From positions 109,041 to 170,234 of the forward strand of contig MIBE01000070.1 in NCBI GenBank assembly GCA_001829415.1: a DNA stretch of 61,194 nt. The letters run 5' to 3'. The number at the start of each line of letters is the position of its first letter. Within the stretch, counting starts at the first letter, position 1. Positions 1 to 7,935 of the stretch are shown here, one piece after another. The notes below the pieces were generated by a model, which saw only the letters and a list, made by a program, of their open reading frames with translations, did not search any database and was not told the origin of the DNA. Source of the stretch: Spirochaetes bacterium GWF1_51_8 (lineage in GTDB: Bacteria > Spirochaetota > Brevinematia > Brevinematales > GWF1-51-8). A program made the position numbers and the translations under genes.

Positions 1-1
1 G

Positions 2-148
2 ATCATTATTATCAACAATCTCGAATCGGCGACGCTGATGGGAGAGAAGTCCGAAGGGATGCTCCTCGCCGCGTCCAACGGTGACCGTTCGGTGCTGTCG
101 TTACTGACGCCGGATAAGGAAATGGAGAGCGGGGGAAAGATCAGTTAA
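2..148 (+). CDS. metG: C-terminal tRNA-binding domain, probably methionyl-tRNA synthetase (5' end outside window)
   Basis: Reading from base 2 gives 48 residues ending in TAA at 146-148. They include N-L-E-S-A-T-L-M-G and S-E-G-M-L-L-A-A, the hallmark strands of the EMAP/Trbp111-type OB fold fused to the C-terminus of many bacterial methionyl-tRNA synthetases (N-L-x-P-x-K-L-M-G-x-x-S-E-G-M-L-L-A-A). In that family the domain binds tRNA and helps dimerisation. Only the tail is visible, so a stand-alone Trbp111-like protein or another OB-fold fusion cannot be excluded. It ends 40 bases before ackA on the same strand and may be co-transcribed with it. Confidence 0.7.
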   Translation: MIIINNLESATLMGEKSEGMLLAASNGDRSVLSLLTPDKEMESGGKIS

Positions 149-188
149 ACGGCGGTGCGGTATCGGGGAAAAAACAAAGGAGTGTTCT

Positions 189-1385
189 ATGAAAGTCCTC
201 GTTATCAATGCGGGAAGTTCATCGCTTAAATACCAGTTGATCGACACGATTACCCATCAGTCGATCACGAAGGGCATAGTCGAAAGGATCGGCGCCGACG
301 CCGAATTCAGTTTTTCCACACGCGACGACCGCAAGATCAAGTCCGCTATCGACGCAAAAAACCACACACAAGCATTAACCTACGTTCTGGATAACCTCAA
401 AGACCCGGCTAACGCGTTCATCAAGTCGCTCGACGAGATCGACGCGATCGGGCACCGTGTGGTACACGGCGCGGAAGAGTTCTCGGCGTCCGTCCGTATC
501 GAGGAGAAAGTCATCAAGGCAATCGAGAAGTGCTGTGAAATAGCGCCTCTCCACAATCCCCCGAACCTCCAGGGTATCCTCGCCTGCCGGGAAGTCCTGC
601 CGGACACCCCGCAGGTCGCGGTGTTCGATACGGCGTTCCACCAGACGATGCCCAAGAGTTCCTACCTTTACGCCATCCCCTACGAGTTCTACGAAAAGTA
701 CGGTATCCGCCGTTACGGCTTCCACGGCACATCGCACAGGTATGTGACTATGAAGGCCGCGGAGTTTTTAGATAAGAAGCTCGACGAATTCAACTGCATC
801 ACCTGCCATCTGGGTAACGGTTCCAGCATCGCGGCGGTCAAGAACGGCCGCTCGGTCGATACCTCGATGGGCTATACTCCGCTCGAGGGCGTGGTGATGG
901 GCACGCGTTCCGGCTCGATCGATCCCGCTATCGTGTTTTACCTCATGAAGAAAGAAAACCTCGACGCAAAACAGGTCGACGATATCCTCAATAAAAAGAG
1001 CGGCCTCCTCGGCCTATCCGGCATCTCGAACGATCTCCGGACGATCTGGCAGGAAGAGCTGAAGGGCAACGAACGCGCCGCAGTCACGCGCGACGTCCTC
1101 GTGAAGAGTATCCGCAAGTATATCGGGGCGTACATGGTCGAACTCGGCACGGTAGACGCGATCATATTCACCGCCGGGATCGGCGAGAACGACTGGAATA
1201 TCCGCGAGAGATGCGTCTCCGGCCTCGAAAACTTCGGGATCGTGCTCGACAATCAGGTCAACCGCGACGCGAAGGGCGCGATCACCGACCTCAGCCCGTT
1301 CGGAATGAAGACGCATGTGCTGATGGTCCCGACGAACGAGGAACTGATGATCGCCCTCGACACCGAAGGCGTGCTGAAGAAATAG
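189..1385 (+). CDS. ackA: Acetate kinase
   Basis: 398 residues, the usual length for acetate kinase of the ASKHA fold. It interconverts acetate plus ATP and acetyl phosphate plus ADP in the cytoplasm, the ATP-yielding step of fermentative acetate production. Visible signatures are the N-terminal phosphate loop VINAGSSSLKYQL, the RYGFHGTSHRYV segment with catalytic His and Arg neighbours, CHLGNGSSIAAV, and the adenosine-binding FTAGIGEND near the C-terminus. The ATG follows an AAAGGAG at about 177-183. No pta is seen in this window, so the phosphotransacetylase must lie elsewhere if the standard Pta-AckA route is used. The gene has host-like codon use. Confidence 0.97.
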   Translation: MKVLVINAGSSSLKYQLIDTITHQSITKGIVERIGADAEFSFSTRDDRKIKSAIDAKNHTQALTYVLDNLKDPANAFIKSLDEIDAIGHRVVHGAEEFSASVRIEEKVIKAIEKCCEIAPLHNPPNLQGILACREVLPDTPQVAVFDTAFHQTMPKSSYLYAIPYEFYEKYGIRRYGFHGTSHRYVTMKAAEFLDKKLDEFNCITCHLGNGSSIAAVKNGRSVDTSMGYTPLEGVVMGTRSGSIDPAIVFYLMKKENLDAKQVDDILNKKSGLLGLSGISNDLRTIWQEELKGNERAAVTRDVLVKSIRKYIGAYMVELGTVDAIIFTAGIGENDWNIRERCVSGLENFGIVLDNQVNRDAKGAITDLSPFGMKTHVLMVPTNEELMIALDTEGVLKK

Positions 1386-1403
1386 ATTTTTTATAAGGTG
1401 CGT

Positions 1404-2687
1404 ATGGCGAAAGTGAAAAAACAGACGGAGCTTGCGGAAAGCGGGCGGGATCAGGAAAGGATTGTTGTCGAGAATTTCGGCCCTCTGAAAAATGTCGATC
1501 TCACACTAAAGCCCATCAACATTTTTATTGGTGAAAGCGGGGTTGGGAAATCTTATTTAGCAAAGTTAATTTTTTGTTTTAGGGAATCAATCATTATACC
1601 AGTGTTCGATTTACTCGAAGGATTAATCCCTTTATCCAGATTACAAGATAGTATCAAGGAAAGAATAGGACGATCTATTAGTTATATTACAAAACTAGAA
1701 AATATACCAGCGAACATTACTTATTATATTGATAATAATAGATTTTTTAAAGTAGATATAAAAAAAACAAATACGATCACCTTTTCACAGCATTTAGATT
1801 TAAAACTTAAAGAAATAATAAGTAAATACCCAAAGAATGAAAAAACGCATAATAGTGCAAGAAATTCAGAAGTAAAAAAGTTATTTGGAATGTTAATACC
1901 GGGCTATATTCCTGCCGGCCGAAGTAGTATTTTATTAATTTCTAATATTGCAATGACTATACTATCAGAACCAAGAATAAATATAGATCATTTTATCAAG
2001 ATGTTTGCAAAAGATTATGAAGAGAATCGGAATATGCTGTTTTCTAATTCAAAAGGTGCCTTTAATAAAAAGACTGAAGAATACCTACAGCGTGTTTTTA
2101 AGTTACTAAAGGGTGAATATAAAATTATTAATGGTGAGGAACGTTTTTATGTCAGCAAACGTGAGTACTTAGACTTGTTGCAAATATCGTCGGGACAGCA
2201 AGAATTAATTCCTGCGCTGGTAGTTTTAATAGGTATAATCGAAAATGGCGGAGTCTTTCTTGATACATTTATTTTTTTTGAAGAACCCGAAGCCCATATC
2301 TATCCATCGACACAAAAAGAATTACTCGAACTACTGGTATTGTTCCATAAAATAAGGAAGAATAATAAAATGATAATTACCACTCATAGTCCTTATATTC
2401 TGACTGCGTTAAATAACTTGATCCAAGCGGATAATACCTTTAAAAAACGTCTTGATTTAAAAGAAAAAATTGAGAAAATTATCCCGTCGGATAGGTGGGT
2501 ATCCTTCGAGGATGTCGGAGTATATTATTTCCGAAATCCCGAAGAAGTAATGAAGGGCGAAAGCAGTATCCGTTCACTCATGGATAACGATAACCGGATT
2601 ATCAATGCTGAAGAAATAGATAAAGTCTCCGATGTCATCGGCGAGCAATTCAATAAACTGCTCGATATCGAATTCGGAGATAAATAG
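1404..2687 (+). CDS. ABC/AAA-type ATPase of a putative conflict system (ATPase 1)
   Basis: A ~427-residue OLD/RecF-like single-chain ATPase (AAA_15/AAA_21 type). Walker A is GESGVGKS at residues 43-50, an ABC-like signature SSGQQE lies at 262-267, Walker B is FEEPEAH with the tandem Glu near 293-294, and the H-loop is TTHSP near 326. ATG 1404 follows AAGG; a GTG at 1398 is a possible alternative start. Such ATPases serve as sensor or motor subunits in several anti-phage modules (for example Septu PtuA, Gabija, PARIS); the assignment to defence is inferred. The stop codon overlaps the next gene by one base, so the two are probably translationally coupled. The middle (about 1555-2470) is much more A+T-rich than the two ends and the neighbours, a sign of transfer or domain exchange. 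Confidence 0.85.
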   Translation: MAKVKKQTELAESGRDQERIVVENFGPLKNVDLTLKPINIFIGESGVGKSYLAKLIFCFRESIIIPVFDLLEGLIPLSRLQDSIKERIGRSISYITKLENIPANITYYIDNNRFFKVDIKKTNTITFSQHLDLKLKEIISKYPKNEKTHNSARNSEVKKLFGMLIPGYIPAGRSSILLISNIAMTILSEPRINIDHFIKMFAKDYEENRNMLFSNSKGAFNKKTEEYLQRVFKLLKGEYKIINGEERFYVSKREYLDLLQISSGQQELIPALVVLIGIIENGGVFLDTFIFFEEPEAHIYPSTQKELLELLVLFHKIRKNNKMIITTHSPYILTALNNLIQADNTFKKRLDLKEKIEKIIPSDRWVSFEDVGVYYFRNPEEVMKGESSIRSLMDNDNRIINAEEIDKVSDVIGEQFNKLLDIEFGDK

Positions 2688-3142
2688 TGTGCTGTGATAA
2701 ATATAAAGCGCTTTTCGACAAAGGCGACGAATGCTATGATTCAAATACTTCTGCCACGGAGAAGGGTAAGACATATCGAATAGAGATAAAAGATAAATCG
2801 GAAAGGTTCTGCAGGATTAAGATTGACGGTTGTGTGATTCCTGAAGAATCAAAAAAAAAGTGCGATTATCTCTTTGTCCGGTGTAAAACCGAGGATTTAT
2901 ATTTTATTGAATTAAAGGGGAAGCATGGCCTTGACGAGGCATACAACCAAATAGAACAAACGATCCTTTATTTTGCTTCTAAGATACAAAACAATAATAA
3001 ATTTGGGCGGATAGTCGGCGCAACTGTTCCATCCGGGACAAAAGGTCAAAATCTCAGTAAAAAATATAAGAATAAGTTTAGAAAGCACGGACAACTGATT
3101 ATCCATAGCGGTTCTATATTTACTGAAAACAAATTTTTATAG
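2687..3142 (+). CDS. Small PD-(D/E)xK-like partner of ATPase 1
   Basis: 151 residues starting at GTG 2687, whose G is the last base of the ATPase stop codon. I do not recognise a named family. Residues 59-77 read C-D-Y-L-F-V-R, then Y-F-I-E-L-K-G. Asp60, Glu75 and Lys77 are spaced as in PD-(D/E)xK nucleases, with a possible Gln88 on the following helix (A-Y-N-Q-I-E-Q-T). The protein is Lys-rich and soluble, and the gene is A+T-rich. Coupling to an ABC-type ATPase suggests a nuclease effector controlled by the ATPase. The nuclease call rests only on the short motif and would fail if these residues are not conserved in homologues. Confidence 0.6.
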   Translation: MCCDKYKALFDKGDECYDSNTSATEKGKTYRIEIKDKSERFCRIKIDGCVIPEESKKKCDYLFVRCKTEDLYFIELKGKHGLDEAYNQIEQTILYFASKIQNNNKFGRIVGATVPSGTKGQNLSKKYKNKFRKHGQLIIHSGSIFTENKFL

Positions 3143-3150
3143 AGGGAAAG

Positions 3151-4671
3151 ATGAAATACGTTAAGCCGGCGTTTTTATTTTCTGTTCTCTTTCTCGCGGT
3201 CTCATGCACATCCAATCACGCATCCGAAAACTTTTTAATCAAGCCGCCCGCCGATACGGAATACGGGCATCATATTCCGCCGGATATGCCTGTCCCGGCG
3301 ATCCTCATGGGCGATACTTGGCTCGTCCATTTTAAGAACGATCTCCTGCCTTACTGGACGATGGACGGCGCGAAGGGCGTTCCGCAGGGCAACTTCCCGA
3401 CATTCAGGCAGATGGACGGGCAGCCGATCCCCTCCAAGGGCGATCGTTACCCCCGGATGCTCGGCAGGCAGGTCTTCCTGTACTCGTTGGGCTTCCTGAT
3501 GACCGGCGACGCGTCGCTTCTACAGCTCGCGAAGGACGGACTGGACTGGCTGATCGAAAAGGCGTATGATAAAAAGTACGGCGGATGGTACGCGAGGCTG
3601 GACGCGAAGGGGAATCCCATTCCGGGACTGCCGAAGACCGCGCAGGATCTGGCGTACGCCGCGCAGGGGCCGTCGGCATACTTCTTCGTGACCCGCGACC
3701 CGTTGGCGGAGAAGGCAGTCCTCGAATCGTTCGGCCTGATCTTCGATCCCGCGAAGTACTGGGACGGCGAGAATCAGCGTGTCAAGGACGCGCTCGACGA
3801 TAAGATGATATCCGAGATCGATCTCGGTAATGACGGCGGATGGGAACTGACAGCCCAGCTCGATCAGGTGAATGCGTTTATGCTGCTTGCCCAGCCGGTT
3901 CTGACCGACCCCGCGGACAGGAAGAAGTTCCTCGACGGTATCGGGACGATCTGCGGGACAATAGTGCGCGAGTTCTGGAGCGGCGGGGTTTTCTGGGGGA
4001 TGCACAAGAATAAGGGCGTATTCAATAGCGCCCATACCGATTTCGGGCACACTCTGAAGACCTACTGGATGATCCTGCAGGCCGATAAACGGCTCGACGG
4101 GCATCCGTTCAAAGGCTTCCTTTTCGACAATATGTTTTACTGGATATCGCTCGCGTTCCAGGAGTCTAAGGGTATGTGGGCGGACAAAATGACGGACTAC
4201 GACAAGGCGTCGCAGGGCGGAAGGAGCTGGTGGATCTACGCGGAATGCGACCAGTTGGCCGCGGCCGCGAACCTCATCGATTACCGTTATATCCCGCTTC
4301 TCGGCAAGACCCTCACGAACTGGATGAAGTTCGTGGACAAGGACTACCCGTGCGGCGAAGTCTATTCCGGGATAAACTATTTCGGGGTTAAAAAGGCGGA
4401 TATCCCGGTTGAGAGCGATATGAAGTGCAACGCTTGGAAGAACGGTTTCCATTCGTCCGAGCACGCGCTGGTGATGTACATCCTCGGCAAAAACCTCGAG
4501 AAGAAACCGGTCGATCTGTATTTCGCTGTCCCGCCGGGTCAGGCAGGGACGTTCATCGCGAAACCGTACATCTTCGAGGGCACGGAACATTCGAGGACGA
4601 ACCTCGGGAATATCGTAATCGACGGGACTACACTCTCGAAAGTGAAAGTGAGTTTCGGGGAAATCTACTGA
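3151..4671 (+). CDS. Lipoprotein of the N-acylglucosamine 2-epimerase (AGE) superfamily
   Basis: 506 residues. The N-terminus is a lipoprotein signal: Lys, a hydrophobic stretch, then L-A-V-S-C with the lipid Cys near residue 19, so the mature protein should be anchored in a membrane facing the periplasm or surface. The body looks like an (alpha/alpha)6 barrel of the AGE type. It has repeated aromatic helices, G-G-W-Y-A-R-L-D near residue 145, A-Y-A-A-Q-G-P-S-A-Y-F-F, and a C-terminal K-C-N-A-W-K-N-G-F-H-S-S-E-H that matches the K-x-W-K-x-x-x-H region of AGE epimerases. These enzymes epimerise sugars or act on glycans. A lipidated version is unusual, so the substrate is not predicted. It starts 8 bases after the preceding gene but returns to host-like composition. 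Confidence 0.7.
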   Translation: MKYVKPAFLFSVLFLAVSCTSNHASENFLIKPPADTEYGHHIPPDMPVPAILMGDTWLVHFKNDLLPYWTMDGAKGVPQGNFPTFRQMDGQPIPSKGDRYPRMLGRQVFLYSLGFLMTGDASLLQLAKDGLDWLIEKAYDKKYGGWYARLDAKGNPIPGLPKTAQDLAYAAQGPSAYFFVTRDPLAEKAVLESFGLIFDPAKYWDGENQRVKDALDDKMISEIDLGNDGGWELTAQLDQVNAFMLLAQPVLTDPADRKKFLDGIGTICGTIVREFWSGGVFWGMHKNKGVFNSAHTDFGHTLKTYWMILQADKRLDGHPFKGFLFDNMFYWISLAFQESKGMWADKMTDYDKASQGGRSWWIYAECDQLAAAANLIDYRYIPLLGKTLTNWMKFVDKDYPCGEVYSGINYFGVKKADIPVESDMKCNAWKNGFHSSEHALVMYILGKNLEKKPVDLYFAVPPGQAGTFIAKPYIFEGTEHSRTNLGNIVIDGTTLSKVKVSFGEIY

Positions 4672-4770
4672 GCGAAGAGCGATGATTCAAGAATATATCT
4701 TGCGGATTTTACATTTTGAGTCTTGTTCTTTAAAATATAAAAAACTGGTATTTCCAGAGGAGGTTCATCT

Positions 4771-5211
4771 ATGAAGAGGAATTGGTTTTCAATCGTTGCC
4801 GGGGTAGTAATGATGGGTGTGTTGGCATCCTGCGGTGCCGTGAATATCGACAAGGCGATTGCCGAGAACAAAGCGCTTCTTGAGAAGTGCATTGTCGCCG
4901 CTAAGGACGCAAAGGTTAAAATGGAATCCGCCGCCGCCGCAGCAGATGTCGCGACCATCCTGAACAATGTTACCGATGAGATCAAGGGTTATATCTCGCA
5001 GGGTAAGGACATCTCGGTGAAGTACGGTCTCAATCAGGATCAGGAAGACAAGATTCTCGACGCTCTCGGCGATAAGGTGGAAGAGTTTTCCAATGCCGGA
5101 AGAGAATTGGGTGAGACAGTCGGCGCCGCGATGGTGAAGTTCCAGGACGACGCGGCCGGGCTCGAACTGATCAACGGGGCTGTAGAAAACTTCAAGACAA
5201 TCGGCGAATAA
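4771..5211 (+). CDS. Small putative lipoprotein
   Basis: 146 residues with a type II signal: MKRNW, a hydrophobic run, then V-L-A-S-C with Cys at about residue 21. The mature part is helical, Ala- and Lys-rich, with no Cys or Trp apart from one Cys, and no family I recognise. A strong AGAGGAGG ribosome site lies about 7 bases before the ATG. The gene stands alone on its strand and ends at a bidirectional terminator, so it appears to be monocistronic. A structural or periplasm-spanning role is possible but not shown. Confidence 0.75.
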   Translation: MKRNWFSIVAGVVMMGVLASCGAVNIDKAIAENKALLEKCIVAAKDAKVKMESAAAAADVATILNNVTDEIKGYISQGKDISVKYGLNQDQEDKILDALGDKVEEFSNAGRELGETVGAAMVKFQDDAAGLELINGAVENFKTIGE

Positions 5212-5222
5212 ACCATATCCAT

Positions 5223-5257
5223 AAAAAAGCGTCCCGCAAACCGGGACGCTTTTTTTA
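5223..5257. terminator. Bidirectional intrinsic terminator
   Basis: The hairpin AAAAAGCGTCCCG, CAAAC, CGGGACGCTTTTT is followed by a T run on both strands. It sits between the convergent lipoprotein gene ending at 5211 and the dksA-like gene ending at 5292, and can stop transcription from both sides. Confidence 0.9.
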
Positions 5258-5291
5258 TTTCATTCGATTATTCACAAATCCGTGATTTGAC

Positions 5292-5636
5292 CTACTTGAA
5301 TCTGCCTTCGGACATATGCTTCTTGCAGGTTTCGGCGTAAGGGATCGCCTCGAGGCGGTCGGATTCGATATCGGCACCGCAGGCCATACATTTGCCGTAA
5401 TTGCCGTTCTTGATCCTCTGGAGAGCCTTCCGGATCAGTTCGAGGGTTTCTTTCTGGGTGGTGCTCAATCCCTCGCTGATCGCGACGGAACTGAACGCTT
5501 CGGCTTTATCGGCGAGGTCGCCGTCTACCTGGAACGGGTTTTCTTCATCGGAGGTTTCCCCGATAATGTTCGATAATATCTCTTCCTGCAGAGCGAGGAG
5601 TTTCTGCTCGTAATGATTTAATTTTTCTTGGGTCAT
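5292..5636 (-). CDS. DksA/TraR-family zinc-finger protein
   Basis: 114 residues. The N-terminal half is an acidic helical coiled coil (L-L-A-L-Q-E-E-I-L) followed by D-x-A-D-K-A, resembling the acidic coiled-coil tip of DksA/TraR proteins that enter the RNA polymerase secondary channel. The C-terminal finger is Y-G-K-C-M-A-C-G then E-T-C-K-K-H. The usual fourth Cys is replaced by His, giving a C-x2-C...C-x2-H site that can still bind zinc. It is the last gene of the rplU-prp-rpmA operon (10 bases after rpmA), linking it to ribosome synthesis and possibly to growth-rate control. It could equally be a YteA/YocK-type member of the same family. Confidence 0.85.
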   Translation of the reverse strand: MTQEKLNHYEQKLLALQEEILSNIIGETSDEENPFQVDGDLADKAEAFSSVAISEGLSTTQKETLELIRKALQRIKNGNYGKCMACGADIESDRLEAIPYAETCKKHMSEGRFK

Positions 5637-5646
5637 ATCCGGCCGC

Positions 5647-5901
5647 CTACGCCAAATCGATTACGTTGACGTAAGTTCTGCCTTTTCTCTCGGTAAACTT
5701 AACCGCGCCGTCCTTCATGGCGAAAATGGTGTAGTCCTTACCGAGACCGACGCCTACGCCGGGATGAAATTTCGTCCCGCACTGGCGCACGATAATGTTT
5801 CCGCCGACCACTTTCTCACCGCCGAAAACCTTTACACCTAAACGCTGAGCGTGGCTGTCGCGCCCGTTACGAGCCGAACCGCCTGCTTTTTTATGAGCCA
5901 T
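5647..5901 (-). CDS. rpmA: Large ribosomal subunit protein bL27
   Basis: 84 residues beginning [16 protein letters not shown], the mature bL27 N-terminus that reaches the peptidyl-transferase centre. There is no N-terminal pro-extension. The ATG follows GGAGGAAAAGA, and in-frame codons upstream reach a stop (TAA) without another start codon, so an extended form is not encoded. It overlaps the 3' end of the Prp-like gene by 11 bases. The order rplU, prp, rpmA is conserved in many bacteria. Confidence 0.97.
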   Translation of the reverse strand: MAHKKAGGSARNGRDSHAQRLGVKVFGGEKVVGGNIIVRQCGTKFHPGVGVGLGKDYTIFAMKDGAVKFTERKGRTYVNVIDLA

Positions 5902-6208
5902 TCTTTTCCTCCATGCAGAGTTTTATATGGGACGGATACTGTTCGCTAAACGGTATCAGACTGACTGCGAGCGACCGGAACAAAAGATCGTTTTTTTCAG
6001 TACGGGATACTTCCGCCTCGAAAAATCCGTCCTTCCTTGACGCTTCGCATTTTCCTCCGCCCAGCTTGTCGCTCGAAAGAAACCAGCTATCGACGAGAGT
6101 AGATACCGCACAGCAGACTAAATCCTGCCCTTTTTTGTCAAAAAGAGAATGCCCTTGCGCTCTCACGTAAAGGCATTCTCTTCTTATTTCCAAACGGATA
6201 TCGATCAC
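5891..6208 (-). CDS. prp: Prp-type ribosomal-processing cysteine protease homologue
   Basis: 105 residues between rplU and rpmA, the standard place for Prp. The family catalytic pair is visible as R-A-Q-G-H-S (His near residue 20) and [11 protein letters not shown] (Cys near 33), matching the G-H ... D-I-V-C-A-A-V-S pattern of Prp. In Firmicutes Prp removes an N-terminal extension from bL27. Here bL27 has none (see rpmA), so the substrate or role must differ, or the protein acts in assembly. It starts 2 bases downstream of the rplU stop. It could be labelled only as a YsxB/DUF464-family protein. Confidence 0.88.
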   Translation of the reverse strand: MIDIRLEIRRECLYVRAQGHSLFDKKGQDLVCCAVSTLVDSWFLSSDKLGGGKCEASRKDGFFEAEVSRTEKNDLLFRSLAVSLIPFSEQYPSHIKLCMEEKNGS

Positions 6209-6210
6209 CT

Positions 6211-6549
6211 TTATTCCGCGGCGGCTGTCGCCTTGGCGGCCTTGATATCGGTGATCTTTATCAACGTGAATTTCTGCCTGTGACCGGTCTTCACACGGTA
6301 ATTCGTTTTCGACTTGTATTTAAAGACCGTCTGTTTTTCGCCTTTTACCAGCGGATCGACCACTTTAGCGTCAACCTTGATTTTATCGACATAAGGAGTG
6401 CCGACGATGATCTCTTTTTCGTCACGGAAGAGCGTCACGGTATTGAAACTGAGCTTCTCGCCCTCTTTCGCTTCACGGAGGTCGACTAAAATCTCGGAGT
6501 CCTTGGATATTTTATAGCTTTTTCCGCCGATATTGAGGATCGCGTACAT
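6211..6549 (-). CDS. rplU: Large ribosomal subunit protein bL21
   Basis: 112 residues starting M-Y-A-I-L-N-I-G-G-K-S-Y-K, with V-G-T-P-Y-V in the middle and K-S-K-T-N-Y-R-V-K-T-G-H-R-Q near the C-terminus, the strongly conserved bL21 rRNA-binding segment (K-R-R-K-N-Y-x-R-x-x-G-H-R-Q in most species). The tail is an Ala/Lys-rich extension. It is the first gene of the rplU-prp-rpmA-dksA-like operon and is preceded by a clear promoter at 6612-6640 with a ~55-base leader. Confidence 0.96.
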   Translation of the reverse strand: MYAILNIGGKSYKISKDSEILVDLREAKEGEKLSFNTVTLFRDEKEIIVGTPYVDKIKVDAKVVDPLVKGEKQTVFKYKSKTNYRVKTGHRQKFTLIKITDIKAAKATAAAE

Positions 6550-6611
6550 GTTGTTTTCTCCTTCTTGTCAGGGACGAGCCCTTTTCCGTATTCGATAAAT
6601 TCAGGAAGTAT

Positions 6612-6640
6612 ATGATAACGCTTTTCCGGTGTTTTGTCAA
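6612..6640 (-). promoter_or_regulatory. Sigma70-type promoter of the rplU operon
   Basis: On the minus strand a perfect -35 TTGACA (6635-6640), a 17-base spacer and -10 TATCAT (6612-6617) lie about 65 bases upstream of the rplU ATG. The predicted start is near 6605. Confidence 0.8.
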
Positions 6641-6802
6641 TAAATACCGCCGAAATGTTTTGTGTTTTACGTTATTTACGCCCCCCGGTTCTTCTAAAAA
6701 TCTCCGCCGTAAAAAAAGTGCATAAATCTTAACCGAATAATAATATCCGCTTAACTGTCGCGATTGAAAATATTGACAATGCGAATTCCTGAGGAGGAAA
6801 TT

Positions 6803-7177
6803 ATGAGCGCGAAAAAGACTATGAAGCTGATCGAGTATTCCGGATACATTAACGAACGCCTGGATGGGATCGATTTCCCGCAGAAAGGCGATTTTAACTC
6901 GGGGCTGAGGGAACTGGTAAAGCTACAGGAGCAATTTCTGGCTGAAAAAAACCGGATGATCGAAACCAAGAATGCGCTTGACAAAAAGTATAAAGAGATG
7001 GAAAAAATGACAAAGGAAGCAAAAGAAGCGGTGAAAAAGGACAATAGGCATAAAAAAGCTGAAGAAAAAGCCGCGAAAAAAATCCTTAAGGCAAGCGCAT
7101 CCCAAACGGTAAAGGAAGCCGATGTCTCGAAAAAGGCTAAAACCCCCAAAGAGAAACCCGCGAAGGAAAATGCCTGA
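6803..7177 (+). CDS. Lys/Glu-rich protein coupled to ParA
   Basis: 124 residues from ATG 6803, chosen because GAGGAGG sits 6 bases upstream; the longer frame from 6764 lacks a site. The first ~60 residues look globular (M-K-L-I-E-Y-S-G-Y-I-N-E-R-L-D-G). The rest is a highly charged coiled coil ending in a disordered Lys/Ala/Pro tail, a composition typical of DNA- or surface-binding adaptors. Its stop overlaps the parA start (TGATG), so the two are coupled. It may be the ParA adaptor or cargo linker in this system, replacing ParB; this is inferred from position and composition. No known family is recognised. Confidence 0.75.
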   Translation: MSAKKTMKLIEYSGYINERLDGIDFPQKGDFNSGLRELVKLQEQFLAEKNRMIETKNALDKKYKEMEKMTKEAKEAVKKDNRHKKAEEKAAKKILKASASQTVKEADVSKKAKTPKEKPAKENA

Positions 7178-7926
7178 TGAGGGTTTTCGGCCTTTATAAT
7201 ATTAAAGGCGGAGTAGGGAAAACGGCCGCCGCCGTCAATCTCGCCTACCTCTCGTCGTCGGAAGGTGAAAAAACCTTGCTTTGGGATCTCGATCCGCAGG
7301 GCGCGGCCACATTTTATTTCCGCCAGGCTCAGGGGATAGAATCCAGTGTCAGAAAAGTCGTCTCCGGTAAAACGGATATCGGCGAACTTGTCAAACACAC
7401 GGCATTCGAAAACTTGAGCATTATTCCTTCCGATCTCGCGATGCGCAATCTGGATATCCTGCTGGAAGAAACGAAGAAATCGAAAACCCGTCTCAGGGAT
7501 ATTCTCGACGAGGTGAAAAAGGATTATTCGCGTGTCTTCCTCGATTGTCCCCCAGGGATCAGCCTGCTGTCCGAAAACATATTTCATGCCGCCGATCACC
7601 TGATCGTTCCTGTCATACCGACCACTCTTTCTGAACGGACACTCGGACAGATCAGGGATTTCTTCGAGCAGAAAGACCTCGATAAAAAGCATATCGCCGT
7701 GTTCTTCTCGATGGCCGAAAAGCGGAAAAGGCTCCACCGTGAGACGATGGAAAGATTAAGCGGCGAACTGAAAAGGGTATGCGCTGTGTCTATTCCGTAC
7801 TCGTCGGAGATCGAGAAGATGGGTTTGTACGGAAGGCCGATAACTGCCGCGAGGCCTAAGTCGAAAGCCGCAGCAGCCTACCGCGCCCTTTGGGATGAAC
7901 TCAAGACTCTCTTCGGACTTTCCTGA
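7177..7926 (+). CDS. ParA/Soj-family partition ATPase
   Basis: 249 residues. The deviant Walker A K-G-G-V-G-K-T lies at residues 10-16, the Walker A' D-L-D-P-Q-G at about 38-43, and Walker B F-L-D-C-P-P-G at about 120. All are typical of small ParA/MinD-type ATPases that dimerise on ATP and bind DNA or membrane. There is no ParB or parS-like cluster next to it; the only partner is the upstream Lys-rich protein. Orphan ParA proteins often position chemoreceptors, carboxysomes or other cargo rather than chromosomes, so chromosome partition should not be assumed. Confidence 0.88.
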   Translation: MRVFGLYNIKGGVGKTAAAVNLAYLSSSEGEKTLLWDLDPQGAATFYFRQAQGIESSVRKVVSGKTDIGELVKHTAFENLSIIPSDLAMRNLDILLEETKKSKTRLRDILDEVKKDYSRVFLDCPPGISLLSENIFHAADHLIVPVIPTTLSERTLGQIRDFFEQKDLDKKHIAVFFSMAEKRKRLHRETMERLSGELKRVCAVSIPYSSEIEKMGLYGRPITAARPKSKAAAAYRALWDELKTLFGLS

Positions 7927-7935
7927 AACGAAGTT

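Noticed and set aside
3520-4590. Long antisense frames over good genes (also 6751-7737, 40303-41679, 49490-51067, 54674-55870, 55951-57495)
   Set aside because: They are shadows produced by G/C-biased codon use; the opposite strand encodes recognisable conserved proteins.
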